Shown in pieces: positions 18,440-26,700 of a stretch of 64,000 nucleotides of DNA (within the stretch, counting starts at the first letter, position 1; each line of letters begins with the position of its first letter). A program made the position numbers and the translations under genes. Source of the DNA: Arthrobacter psychrolactophilus (GTDB taxonomy: Bacteria; Actinomycetota; Actinomycetes; Actinomycetales; Micrococcaceae); assembly GCF_003219795.1 (NCBI RefSeq), contig NZ_QJVC01000004.1, positions 124,001 through 188,000 of the forward strand. Direction: 5' to 3'. The notes under the pieces were generated by a model. It saw only the letters and a program-made list of their open reading frames with translations, was not told the DNA's origin and ran no database searches.

Positions 18440-19188
18440 GCCCCACGCCACCGTTAGAAGTTTTCTGCCCCGCAGAACTGGCTGGACAGCCTGTTTTTAT
18501 GGTGCTCCCAGGAGGTGCATACCTTCATCGAGCCGACCATGAAGGTGCTCCCGTGGCTCGTTGGCTCAATTCAGTCGGGCTAAATGCCATCGTGGTTCAC
18601 TATCCCATTGCCCCGGAGCGCGCCCATCAAATACTTCATCCGGCTCCCCTGACCGGAGTCAGAAGGACTCTCCAATGGCTGCGTTCTGGCGAGTCTGGGC
18701 TTTCCATCGATACAACTCGTATCGGCGTCCTTGGCTTTTCAGCCGGGGGTCATTTGGCCGCAACGTTGAGCACCGGCGCCGGAGAAACAGAAACAACAGA
18801 CAGGCCAGACCTTACCGTCTTGGCTTATCCCGTCATTTCTCTGGTTTCACATGCGCACCAAGGATCGGTGGACGCATTGCTTGGTCCAGATTCCTCCAGG
18901 GCCACTCGACACCTCCTCTCCGCGGAAGTGTGCGCTGATGCCTCAACCCCTCCGACTTTTCTCTGGCACACTGCAGACGACGACGCGGTTCCCGTGGAGA
19001 ATTCTTTGTCGTTCGCCTCGGCTCTAGCGCGCAACGACGTCCCCTTCGAGATGCACATCTTCCCCCACGGACGCCACGGCCTAGGTCTAGCCACTGACGA
19101 AGAGGAAGTTGCGCAGCATTCAGCAGCCGGATGGGCGGAACTCTGCTCCACATGGCTGACCCGGCAAGGCTGGCATCCTTCCGTATAG
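18436..19188 (+). CDS. Alpha/beta hydrolase, BD-FAE/acetyl-esterase type
   Basis: A 250-residue esterase of the alpha/beta hydrolase-3/BD-FAE-like group. The oxyanion motif is LPGGAYLHRA, the nucleophile elbow is GFSAGGHLAA (Ser about residue 100), and the acid and base are in ADDDAVPVEN and HGRHGLGL. Such proteins deacetylate sugars or hydrolyse feruloyl esters. It is translationally coupled to the preceding hydrolase. Cytoplasmic by absence of a signal peptide. Two adjacent esterases from different subfamilies suggest that the imported ligand carries more than one ester. Confidence 0.82.
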   Translation: MSPTPPLEVFCPAELAGQPVFMVLPGGAYLHRADHEGAPVARWLNSVGLNAIVVHYPIAPERAHQILHPAPLTGVRRTLQWLRSGESGLSIDTTRIGVLGFSAGGHLAATLSTGAGETETTDRPDLTVLAYPVISLVSHAHQGSVDALLGPDSSRATRHLLSAEVCADASTPPTFLWHTADDDAVPVENSLSFASALARNDVPFEMHIFPHGRHGLGLATDEEEVAQHSAAGWAELCSTWLTRQGWHPSV

Positions 19189-19282
19189 TGCTCGCCAGCA
19201 AGCATCTTGCGTCACTATTGGCACACCCAAAGTTCGCCGCCATCATCCTTGTTAGTCCCGGAGCAATACTCTAGGATTCAAC

Positions 19283-19298
19283 GAGAAAGCGTTTTCTC
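19283..19298. promoter_or_regulatory. Type-A LacI operator
   Basis: GAGAAAGCGTTTTCTC lies 20 bp before the galactarate-dehydratase-like gene. It is identical to the operator at 31204-31219 next to the LacI gene. Confidence 0.8.
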
Positions 19299-19317
19299 AC
19301 TCTTTGAAGGGATCGTT

Positions 19318-20502
19318 ATGTCTTTAGCCCCCGCAACCCTGAAAACTCCGGGGAAGGTATCCTCCGGGTCCAAGATCGAATGGGTCAAGCTGTCGTCAGT
19401 GGTACTTCCTCTGACCGTCCCCGTGAGCGACGCCAAGGTATTTACCGGACGCCAGAAACCCATGACCGAGGTCGTCTTCTTATTCACGGAGATCCGCACA
19501 GCCGATGGCGCCGAAGGCATCGGTTTCAGCTATTCAAAACGAGCCGGAGGCCCTGGTCAGTTTGCCCATGCTAGAGAAATTGCCGCAGAGCTCTTGGGTG
19601 AAGACGCCAACGACATCCAGCGGCTATGGACCAAACTCACGTGGGCTGGGGCATCGGTTGGTCGCTCCGGACTTGCCACACAGGCCATCGCCTCCATGGA
19701 CATCGCACTGTGGGATCTAAAGGCCAAACGGGCCAATCTTCCGCTCGCGAAACTCTTGGGAGCACATCGTGATTCCGTGCGCTGCTATAACACCTCGGGA
19801 GGTTTTTTACACACGCCTCTTGAGCAAGTTTTGGAGAACGCCGATGCCACGGTCGCCAACGGTATTGGCGGAATCAAGATCAAAGTGGGGCATCCTGATT
19901 CCGCGGTTGACTTATCTCGAGTAGCCGCCGTGCATGAACGGCTTAACGGATCTGTCCCGCTTATGGTCGATGCCAATCAGCAGTGGGACCGCGCAACAGC
20001 CCAGAGAATGGGCCGGATTCTGGAAGAGTACAACCTCGCCTGGATCGAGGAGCCACTTGACGCCTACGACGCTGAGGGACATGCGGCCTTAGCCGCTTCC
20101 CTCGACACACCCATTGCGACAGGTGAAATGTTGGCCAGCGTGGCCGAGCACTGGGAGCTGATTCGCCACAAAGCTGCGGACATCATTCAACCGGATGCCC
20201 CACGAATCGGAGGTATCACCCAGTTCCTGAAACTGGCCGCCTTAGCCGATCACAATGGGCTTGATCTGGCTCCTCATTTCGCCATGGAAATTCACCTTCA
20301 TCTTGCCGCCGCCTACCCTCGCGAACCTTGGGTGGAGCATTTCGACTGGCTTGAACCACTCTTCAACGAGCGGCTAGAAACTTCACATGGACGAATGCAT
20401 ATCCCGGACCGTCCCGGTTTGGGAATAACCCTCACCGATCAGGCTCGGGCGTGGACGGTGGCAACCGCAGAATTTGGTGGACCGCATAACAGTCATTACT
20501 GA
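19318..20502 (+). CDS. Galactarate/L-talarate dehydratase-like enolase-superfamily enzyme
   Basis: A 394-residue member of the mandelate racemase group. The catalytic Lys motif is GIKIKVG, metal ligands lie in LMVDANQQW, WIEEPLDAYD and ATGEML, and the His is in LAPHFAME. The segment NTSGGFLHTP is characteristic, to my knowledge, of galactarate/L-talarate dehydratases, which make 5-keto-4-deoxyglucarate. This is the substrate of the KdgD encoded at 27796, so the assignment fits the pathway. ATG at 19318 is preferred (GAAGGGA five bases upstream); the longer frame to 19207 runs through the operator. It is first in an operon with the genes at 20576, 21999 and 24005. Confidence 0.82.
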   Translation: MSLAPATLKTPGKVSSGSKIEWVKLSSVVLPLTVPVSDAKVFTGRQKPMTEVVFLFTEIRTADGAEGIGFSYSKRAGGPGQFAHAREIAAELLGEDANDIQRLWTKLTWAGASVGRSGLATQAIASMDIALWDLKAKRANLPLAKLLGAHRDSVRCYNTSGGFLHTPLEQVLENADATVANGIGGIKIKVGHPDSAVDLSRVAAVHERLNGSVPLMVDANQQWDRATAQRMGRILEEYNLAWIEEPLDAYDAEGHAALAASLDTPIATGEMLASVAEHWELIRHKAADIIQPDAPRIGGITQFLKLAALADHNGLDLAPHFAMEIHLHLAAAYPREPWVEHFDWLEPLFNERLETSHGRMHIPDRPGLGITLTDQARAWTVATAEFGGPHNSHY

Positions 20503-20575
20503 GTAAACCCCGCAGCTAGAACAGCAAGAGATCAAAAAGCACCTCAGAAACAGTCAACGTAGATTGGATTATTCC

Positions 20576-21925
20576 GTGTCAAAATCGATCAAGAACTCCT
20601 CCCTCGCTTCCTTGGACGCACCCGTGTCCCGTAGAGGATTCCACCGACTTTTGGGTGGGGCCGCAGTAGCAACCACCGTTTCTCTTGCCCTTGCGGCATG
20701 CGGTTCCGACACGTCCGCGACGAACGCAGACGGCAAGGTTGAAATCCGATTCAGCTGGTGGGGATCTGATGCTCGAGTCAAAGTGACCACCGCGGCCATC
20801 GCCGCCTTTGAAGCGGAAAACCCCGGCATAAAGGTCAAGGCCGAGTATGGAGACTGGAGTGGTTACTGGGACAAGCTCGCTACGCAAACCGCCGGAAATG
20901 ATGCTCCCGATGTCTTGCAGATGGATGAGAAGTACATTGCCGAGTACTCTTCCCGCGGCGCCCTCTTGGATTTGTCCAAGTACAAAGTAGATACAACAAA
21001 CCTCGTGGCCGACGTCCTCAAGGCCGGAAAGAGTGATGCCGGCCTGACAGGCATCCCCGCTGGGATCAACGCTGCCACCATCATTGCCAATCCCAAGGTC
21101 TTCAAGGATGCCGGAGTGGAACTCCCCAACGATTCCACCTGGACGTGGGAAGACTACAAGAGAATTTCCGCAGAGGTGACGAAAGGTTCGCCAGACGGAG
21201 TCACCGGTTCCACCGCCTACAGTGCAGATCAGGCGTCCCTCAACGTCTGGCTACGACAAAATGGCAAAGACTTCTTCGCCACCGATGGAAAGTTGGGCTT
21301 TGCCCCGACGGATCTGGAAGGCTGGCTGGCGTTCCTCATTGAATTAGGCGATGCCAAGGCCATTCCGCCGGCTTCCACTGTTATCGAGGAGCAAGCTTCT
21401 CCTCTGGACCAAAGCGCCACCGCAACCGGCGCTGCCGCCATGTCCTTCTGGTGGTCCAACCAACTTCCTGCCCTGGAAAACGCCGCAGGCACTGAACTTC
21501 AAATCTTGAATTACCCGTCTAAGACGGGAAATTCTGCCGATGCAAAGCTATGGTACAAGCCATCGCAATTCTGGTCCGCATCTGCGCGCACAAAACACCC
21601 TGAGGAAGCCGCGAAACTCATCGAATTCCTTGCCAACAGCACGGCAGCAGGCGAAGCCTTGCTGGCTGACCGCGGCGTCCCCACCAGCACAGTGGTTCGG
21701 GCTGCGGTGGCAGACAAGATGACTCCCGCGAATGTTCGAGTCATTGACTTCATTGACGGTATTAAGGACAAACTCGGTCCGGTTCCTCCCGCGGTGCCCA
21801 AAGGGGCGGGTGCCATGGAAGAAATCATTAAGCGCTACGCATCTGAAGTGATGTTTAAGCGCCAAACACCCTCTGAAGCTGCCAGCAAAGCCGTTGAAGA
21901 GATGACCGCAGCCATCAGTAGCTAG
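20576..21925 (+). CDS. Sugar ABC transporter substrate-binding lipoprotein
   Basis: A 449-residue CUT1 binding protein, paralogous to those at 16008 and 53609. It has a twin-arginine-type signal (SRRGFHRLLGG) and lipobox LAAC (Cys42), so it is probably folded before export. The mature N-terminus EIRFSWWGSDARVK and FEAENPGIKVK match the other two closely. The start is uncertain: GTG at 20576 or TTG at 20564, neither with a clear Shine-Dalgarno. No permease gene is nearby on this strand, so it may use the pair at 13789-15664. It lies in the galactarate operon. Confidence 0.88.
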   Translation: MSKSIKNSSLASLDAPVSRRGFHRLLGGAAVATTVSLALAACGSDTSATNADGKVEIRFSWWGSDARVKVTTAAIAAFEAENPGIKVKAEYGDWSGYWDKLATQTAGNDAPDVLQMDEKYIAEYSSRGALLDLSKYKVDTTNLVADVLKAGKSDAGLTGIPAGINAATIIANPKVFKDAGVELPNDSTWTWEDYKRISAEVTKGSPDGVTGSTAYSADQASLNVWLRQNGKDFFATDGKLGFAPTDLEGWLAFLIELGDAKAIPPASTVIEEQASPLDQSATATGAAAMSFWWSNQLPALENAAGTELQILNYPSKTGNSADAKLWYKPSQFWSASARTKHPEEAAKLIEFLANSTAAGEALLADRGVPTSTVVRAAVADKMTPANVRVIDFIDGIKDKLGPVPPAVPKGAGAMEEIIKRYASEVMFKRQTPSEAASKAVEEMTAAISS

Positions 21926-21928
21926 ATC

Positions 21929-21963
21929 GTGTGGTGCAGCTTCGTGCCGAAGCTACACCACAC
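21929..21963 (+). terminator. Intercistronic hairpin
   Basis: A 16-bp stem with one mismatch (21929-21944 with 21948-21963) and a three-base loop, followed by CACTTTTC. It separates the binding protein from the downstream enzymes and probably lowers their expression. Confidence 0.7.
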
Positions 21964-21998
21964 CACTTTTCATCTTAAGCAAGGACAGGATTTTCTTC

Positions 21999-24008
21999 AT
22001 GGGCACCACACAACAAACGTCGGCGCCGGCCCTCGGTGAGCCAGTAACTCGACTCCCCCGTATCGCTTTGGTCGGCATCAATGGCTACGGAGCACGCCAC
22101 CTGAGCAATCTTGGGCGACTCGAAGCCGCCGGAACCCTCAAATTGGTGGCCGTGGCAGATACTAACCCTCCAGAACCAGGCCAATTACCCTCCAGCGTGA
22201 CTGTCTTCCCCAGTTTGGAGGACTTACTGGCAGCAGGCACAGCGCCAGATGTGGTCATCATCGCCACCCCGATTCAAAGCCACGCTTCGCTGGGTCTGCT
22301 GGCCTTAGCCGCAGGAGCCGACGTCTACCTCGAAAAGCCAACTGCCGCATCCTTTGCGCAGTTCCTGGAACTCCGCTCCGCAGCGGAAGCCGCTGGAAGT
22401 GCAGTCCAGATTGGTTTCCAATCGCTGGGTTCACTGGCCCTACCCGCACTAAAAGAGGCCATTAAAGACAACGTTCTTGGAACCATCCGCGGTTACTCCG
22501 CCACAGGGACATGGCTACGCGACAAGGCTTATTACGAACGCTCCGCCTGGGCTGGAAAACGCACCATCAACGGTGTTGACGTGGTGGATGGCGTCACCAC
22601 CAATCCCTTGGCACATGCCGTTGCCACGGCACTTCAGATTGCTGGCATTCACTCCGCCGATGCCATCGAAACTGTAGAAACAGACCTCTACCGGGCCCAC
22701 GAGATCGAAGGTGACGACACCTCAACCGTTCGAATCACGCCCTGGCACGGTCCCGCCGTCGTCAGTGCCCTCACAGTCTGCGCACCCGAACAGACTGACC
22801 CGTACGTCACGGTTCACGGAACTGCCGGAACTGCCGTCTTCTTTTACACAACAGACGTCCTGGAAATCACGACCGCAGATGGCACCACTAGGGAAACGTT
22901 TGGGCGCAGCGATCTGCTCGAAAACCTTTTGGAGCATCGTGCCCATGGCACCGCGTTGCTCAGCTCACTGGAAAACAGCGGCGCCTTCATGCGTGTTCTT
23001 GAAGCTGTCCGCACGGCTCCCCCGCCCTCGCCCATAGCCGCTGAACATGTTGAATGGATAGGTTCTGGACCTGCCGCGCACCCTGTCATCGCCGACATTG
23101 CTTGGTGGATTAAAAGAGCGACGACGGCGCAAGCCACCTTCAGCGAAATCGGCGCACCCTGGGCCCGAGCGGCGCAGTCGAAGGACTCAATTCGAGTCTC
23201 TGGCACTGTTGTGGCTCAAGAAATTAGCGGAGAGAAGGTGGCCCCGACGCTGTCGCCTCGCCCCTACATGCATCCGATCATGACGTTGCAGGGAACCATT
23301 GTCACCGATGCCATGCCGCTAGATCATGTCTGGCACCTCGGCGCGGGTGTGGCACTGCAGGACGTCAACGGCGTGAACTTCTGGGGAGGGCGTACCTATC
23401 GCCGTGAAGAAGCTGGCTACATTTGGAGGCCCGACCACGGCACGATCCTGCGTACCTCTTCTGTTGAGCACGAAGCGGCCCGTGTGGAACAGCTGGCGTG
23501 GCACGACCCAGATGGCGCCGAGATTCTCCATGAAACACGTACGTGGCGCTGGTCCGAAGCCGCCCACGGAGCATGGCAACTGACACTTTCCTACACGCTG
23601 ACACCGGCGGGAACCAACTCCGTGAGTTTGGGAAGCCCCGGATCCAACGGCCGTGAAGCAGGAGGCTATGGTGGCTTCTTCTGGCGCCTCCCACCCATCG
23701 CAGATATGAGCGTCCGAACCGCTCAAGCTAGCGGCGAAGGCGCTGTCCATGGCAGCCGTACCCCTTGGCTGGCCTGCACCGGCAGTTTCGACGGCCGCCC
23801 TGCCACTCTAATTTTCAAGGCCCCTCCCGAAGCCAACGACCCGTGGTTTGTCCGTGTCGAAGGATACCCAGGAGTGGGATCCTCCCTTGCTTGGGACACA
23901 GCGGTCGTGCTTGAACCCGTAGAATCCTTGACCCGCACTATTGCCGTCACCATTGCCGACGGCATCGCCACCGACCAGCACATTAACGAATGGACCGATT
24001 CTCTATGA
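21999..24008 (+). CDS. Gfo/Idh/MocA oxidoreductase fused to a PmoA-like (DUF6807) domain
   Basis: A 669-residue two-part protein. The N-terminal part (about residues 20-390) is a Gfo/Idh/MocA NAD(P)-dependent sugar oxidoreductase: nucleotide-binding loop VGINGYGARHL and the catalytic EKP motif (YLEKPTA, about residue 112). The C-terminal part (about 415-669) matches the PmoA-like/DUF6807 family, with HPIMTLQG, DHVWHLG and VNFWGGRTY. The substrate is unknown. A second copy of the same fusion is encoded at 58668. It overlaps the next gene by four bases (ATGA). The context suggests oxidation or epimerisation of a pectin-derived sugar. Confidence 0.85.
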   Translation: MGTTQQTSAPALGEPVTRLPRIALVGINGYGARHLSNLGRLEAAGTLKLVAVADTNPPEPGQLPSSVTVFPSLEDLLAAGTAPDVVIIATPIQSHASLGLLALAAGADVYLEKPTAASFAQFLELRSAAEAAGSAVQIGFQSLGSLALPALKEAIKDNVLGTIRGYSATGTWLRDKAYYERSAWAGKRTINGVDVVDGVTTNPLAHAVATALQIAGIHSADAIETVETDLYRAHEIEGDDTSTVRITPWHGPAVVSALTVCAPEQTDPYVTVHGTAGTAVFFYTTDVLEITTADGTTRETFGRSDLLENLLEHRAHGTALLSSLENSGAFMRVLEAVRTAPPPSPIAAEHVEWIGSGPAAHPVIADIAWWIKRATTAQATFSEIGAPWARAAQSKDSIRVSGTVVAQEISGEKVAPTLSPRPYMHPIMTLQGTIVTDAMPLDHVWHLGAGVALQDVNGVNFWGGRTYRREEAGYIWRPDHGTILRTSSVEHEAARVEQLAWHDPDGAEILHETRTWRWSEAAHGAWQLTLSYTLTPAGTNSVSLGSPGSNGREAGGYGGFFWRLPPIADMSVRTAQASGEGAVHGSRTPWLACTGSFDGRPATLIFKAPPEANDPWFVRVEGYPGVGSSLAWDTAVVLEPVESLTRTIAVTIADGIATDQHINEWTDSL

Positions 24009-25099
24009 CTTCACCGGCCCTCATCGCCCATCCTCTCGAGCGCAAACTCGAGGACCGCGCCATCAAACGCGCCCGTGTTCTAGAGATCCTTGATGCTGCA
24101 GCTCGGGACTCTGTCCTTCTGACAAGTCACACGACGCTCAGCTGGTATCTTGACGGCAGCCGCATTGGCATCAGTTTGGCCGGTGACCCCATTGCCGCCC
24201 TCCTCGTGACGCACGATGGCGATCACCTAGTCACGTTTAACAACGAGGCTCAGCGACTCATCGCCGAAGAAATTCCTGCCGGAGTCACCGTTCATGAGAT
24301 CCCGTGGCACGGTTCCTTGAGTGATGTCGCCTCATGGCTTGGACCCGGCATCTTCCCTGCCACAGAGTCAGAGCTAGCCACCCCACTGCGGTTGGCGCGG
24401 CGCTCACTGCTTCCCGGTGAGCTAAGCCGGTACGAACTCCTCTGCCGGGATTCCGCCACTATCTTGACCGACGTGCTCTCGCAGGCCACCCCGCAGACCA
24501 CGGAGCGCCAGATCGCGGCGGCCTTGGCCGAGCGAGTTGTCGCAGCGGGCGCCGACCCGCTCGTACTCCTGACCAGTGGGGCATCTCGGGCAGCTTTCCG
24601 CCATCCGCTGCCGACGGATAGCGCCTTGGGCCGACGAGCCATGGCAGTTGTCTGCGCGCGTCGCGATGGCATGATCGCCAATGTGACGCGATGGGTGAGG
24701 TTCGACGACGGAACCTCGGCCGAGCGCGACGCCGAGGCACGTATCGCCAATGTAGAGTCGGATATTTTTGATGCCACCGTCCCGGGCGCAAGCATTGCTC
24801 ACGTCTTTTCTGAAATCCAGGCAGCATATCCACGGCACGGTTTCGGCCCAGATCAGTGGCAGTTGCACCACCAAGGCGGTCCAGCAGGCTACGCAGGACG
24901 CGATCCTCGGGCCACAGTTGCTGTCGCGGATACGATCGCGCTCAACCAGCCCTTCACCTGGAATCCGTCCGGACCGGGCGTCAAAATTGAGGACACTGTG
25001 CTGCTGAGCTCCGAGGGAATCCGCCCCTTGAGCGTGGATCACCGCTGGCCTACAACAAAGGTCAACGGCATCGACCGCCCCATCACGCTCCAGCGATAG
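24005..25099 (+). CDS. M24-fold (creatinase/aminopeptidase-like) protein with altered metal site
   Basis: A 364-residue protein with an N-terminal creatinase-like domain (about 1-140) and a C-terminal pita-bread M24 domain. The metal-ligand positions look degenerate: the usual Asp before V-T-R is Asn226 (IANVTRW), the usual Glu before P-G is Gln315 (LNQPFTWN), while His289 and Glu329 (GVKIEDT) remain. It therefore may not be a metallopeptidase; creatinase is a known metal-free member of the fold. Its place as last gene of the galactarate/import operon suggests a role in sugar metabolism or a non-peptide amide. The start overlaps the previous stop (ATGA). Confidence 0.75.
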   Translation: MTSPALIAHPLERKLEDRAIKRARVLEILDAAARDSVLLTSHTTLSWYLDGSRIGISLAGDPIAALLVTHDGDHLVTFNNEAQRLIAEEIPAGVTVHEIPWHGSLSDVASWLGPGIFPATESELATPLRLARRSLLPGELSRYELLCRDSATILTDVLSQATPQTTERQIAAALAERVVAAGADPLVLLTSGASRAAFRHPLPTDSALGRRAMAVVCARRDGMIANVTRWVRFDDGTSAERDAEARIANVESDIFDATVPGASIAHVFSEIQAAYPRHGFGPDQWQLHHQGGPAGYAGRDPRATVAVADTIALNQPFTWNPSGPGVKIEDTVLLSSEGIRPLSVDHRWPTTKVNGIDRPITLQR

Positions 25100-25138
25100 G
25101 ACTCGAAAAGCCGCCACTCATCCCTATGGAGGGCTTGC

Positions 25139-25184
25139 ATAACAGAGGGGACCCACCACTTTAGTGGTCGGTCCCCTCTGTTAT
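25139..25184. terminator. Bidirectional terminator
   Basis: ATAACAGAGGGGACC pairs with its complement around an inner CCACT/AGTGG stem. It separates the convergent operons ending at 25099 and 25207. Confidence 0.9.
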
Positions 25185-25206
25185 TTGAACTGCACGATGA
25201 CTCTCG

Positions 25207-26664
25207 TTAAGCGAGCGTCAGCACGCCATCCACACGGCGCGGGACGCCGAGCGGGTTGCTCTCACGCAGCGCCTCCGGCAAGACGGACTCCGGAGCATCC
25301 TGAAACGCGATCGGACGCTGGAAGCGGCGGACCGCCGTCGCACCTACAGACGTGAACAATGACGTGGTCGCCGGGTACGGACCACCGTGCTGCTGGGACC
25401 AGTTCACGGACACTCCCGTGGGCCAACCACCGAAGAGCACTCGGCCGGCAAGACCCGTGAGCTGCTGAACCAAGGCCCCAATGTCTTCTCCGTCTTCGGC
25501 GTGAACCGTGGCGGTGAGGCTACCCGGAACCAGAGCCAAGGCGGCTGTCAGCTCGGCTTGATCACGGTATTCAATAAGCAAAGTGGTCGGTCCAAAGCAT
25601 TCCTCCAGGATGGCCTGCGGGCTGCCAATAACAGCCGCAGCGGTTGTGGAAAATACGACGGCGGCGGCCCCGTCTGCTTCCGCGTCCTGTTCCGTGGACC
25701 CACTGAGTACGGAGACGTCCGGCTGTGCCGCCAGAGCAGCAAGGCCTACCGGGTAGGCTGCAGCGATCCTGTCGGTCAGCATGGGTGCCGCTGTCTTGCC
25801 GATGCACTCGGTGGCCACTGTTGCACCAAACGTGGATCCTGCCGGGATGAAGACCAGACCCGGCTTAGTGCAGAACTGGCCAGCGCCCAGCGTGAAGGAA
25901 GCAGCCAAACCAGCGGCAAGAGCATCGCCGCGAGCAGCCAGCGCAGCTTCCGTGATGACGACGGGGTTCAGGCTGCCCAGTTCGCCGTAGAACGGAATAG
26001 GCTCCGGACGTGAGACGGCAAGGTCAAATAAGGCCCGGCCACCGGGGATGGAGCCGGTGAATCCTACGGCCTTGATGAGCGGGTCCTGCACAAGGGCCGT
26101 TCCCGCTTCACGGCCAGCCACGAGGGCAAAAAGCCCTTCGGGCGCACCGGCGTCACTCAACGCCTGGCTCACAATTTCTGCCGTTCGCTTAGACAGCTCA
26201 AGGTGCCCCGAATGAGCCTTGACGATGACCGGGCAACCAACGGCCAATGCCGAGGCCGTATCGCCACCAGCGACCGAGAAAGCGAACGGAAAGTTCGATG
26301 CCGAGAATACGGCGACCGGACCCACGGGGTGCAGGATGCGACGCAGATCCGGTCCTGGCGGTGTGGAGTTCGGATTGGCGTGGTCAATGACAGCTTCCAA
26401 GTAGGAGCCCTCTGTGATGACTCGGGCAAAGAGTCGCAATTGCCCGGTGGTTCGGGCCACCTCACCGGTGAGACGAACCGTTCCGAGGCGGGTTTCAGCG
26501 TCAGCAATTTCTACTAGCTCGGACACGTTAGCGTCCAAGGCGTCGGCAATCGCGTTAAGCCACGATGCTCGCTGGGCGTCACTTGCCGCCGCAGCCACTC
26601 CGGCCGCTGCATGAGCGGCGGCTGTCAGTTCTTCAAGGTCTAGCGTTGCAGTCTGCACGTTCAT
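25207..26664 (-). CDS. 2,5-dioxovalerate (2-oxoglutarate semialdehyde) dehydrogenase
   Basis: A 485-residue NAD(P)-dependent aldehyde dehydrogenase. The catalytic Cys is in GAGQFCTKPG and the general base Glu in FYGELGSLNP; the Asn is in FSASNFPFAFS. The sequence type (SNFPFAFSVAGGD, VKAHSGH) is that of 2-oxoglutarate semialdehyde dehydrogenases of oxidative uronate/aldarate pathways. It would convert the KdgD product to 2-oxoglutarate. It is the last gene of an operon that also carries an enolase-superfamily enzyme, KdgD, a dehydrogenase and a Gfo/Idh protein. ATG at 26664 has GAGGAACA upstream. Confidence 0.9.
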   Translation of the reverse strand: MNVQTATLDLEELTAAAHAAAGVAAAASDAQRASWLNAIADALDANVSELVEIADAETRLGTVRLTGEVARTTGQLRLFARVITEGSYLEAVIDHANPNSTPPGPDLRRILHPVGPVAVFSASNFPFAFSVAGGDTASALAVGCPVIVKAHSGHLELSKRTAEIVSQALSDAGAPEGLFALVAGREAGTALVQDPLIKAVGFTGSIPGGRALFDLAVSRPEPIPFYGELGSLNPVVITEAALAARGDALAAGLAASFTLGAGQFCTKPGLVFIPAGSTFGATVATECIGKTAAPMLTDRIAAAYPVGLAALAAQPDVSVLSGSTEQDAEADGAAAVVFSTTAAAVIGSPQAILEECFGPTTLLIEYRDQAELTAALALVPGSLTATVHAEDGEDIGALVQQLTGLAGRVLFGGWPTGVSVNWSQQHGGPYPATTSLFTSVGATAVRRFQRPIAFQDAPESVLPEALRESNPLGVPRRVDGVLTLA

Positions 26665-26700
26665 TGTTCCTCTGCTTGTAAAAATGAATACCGGTTAGGA

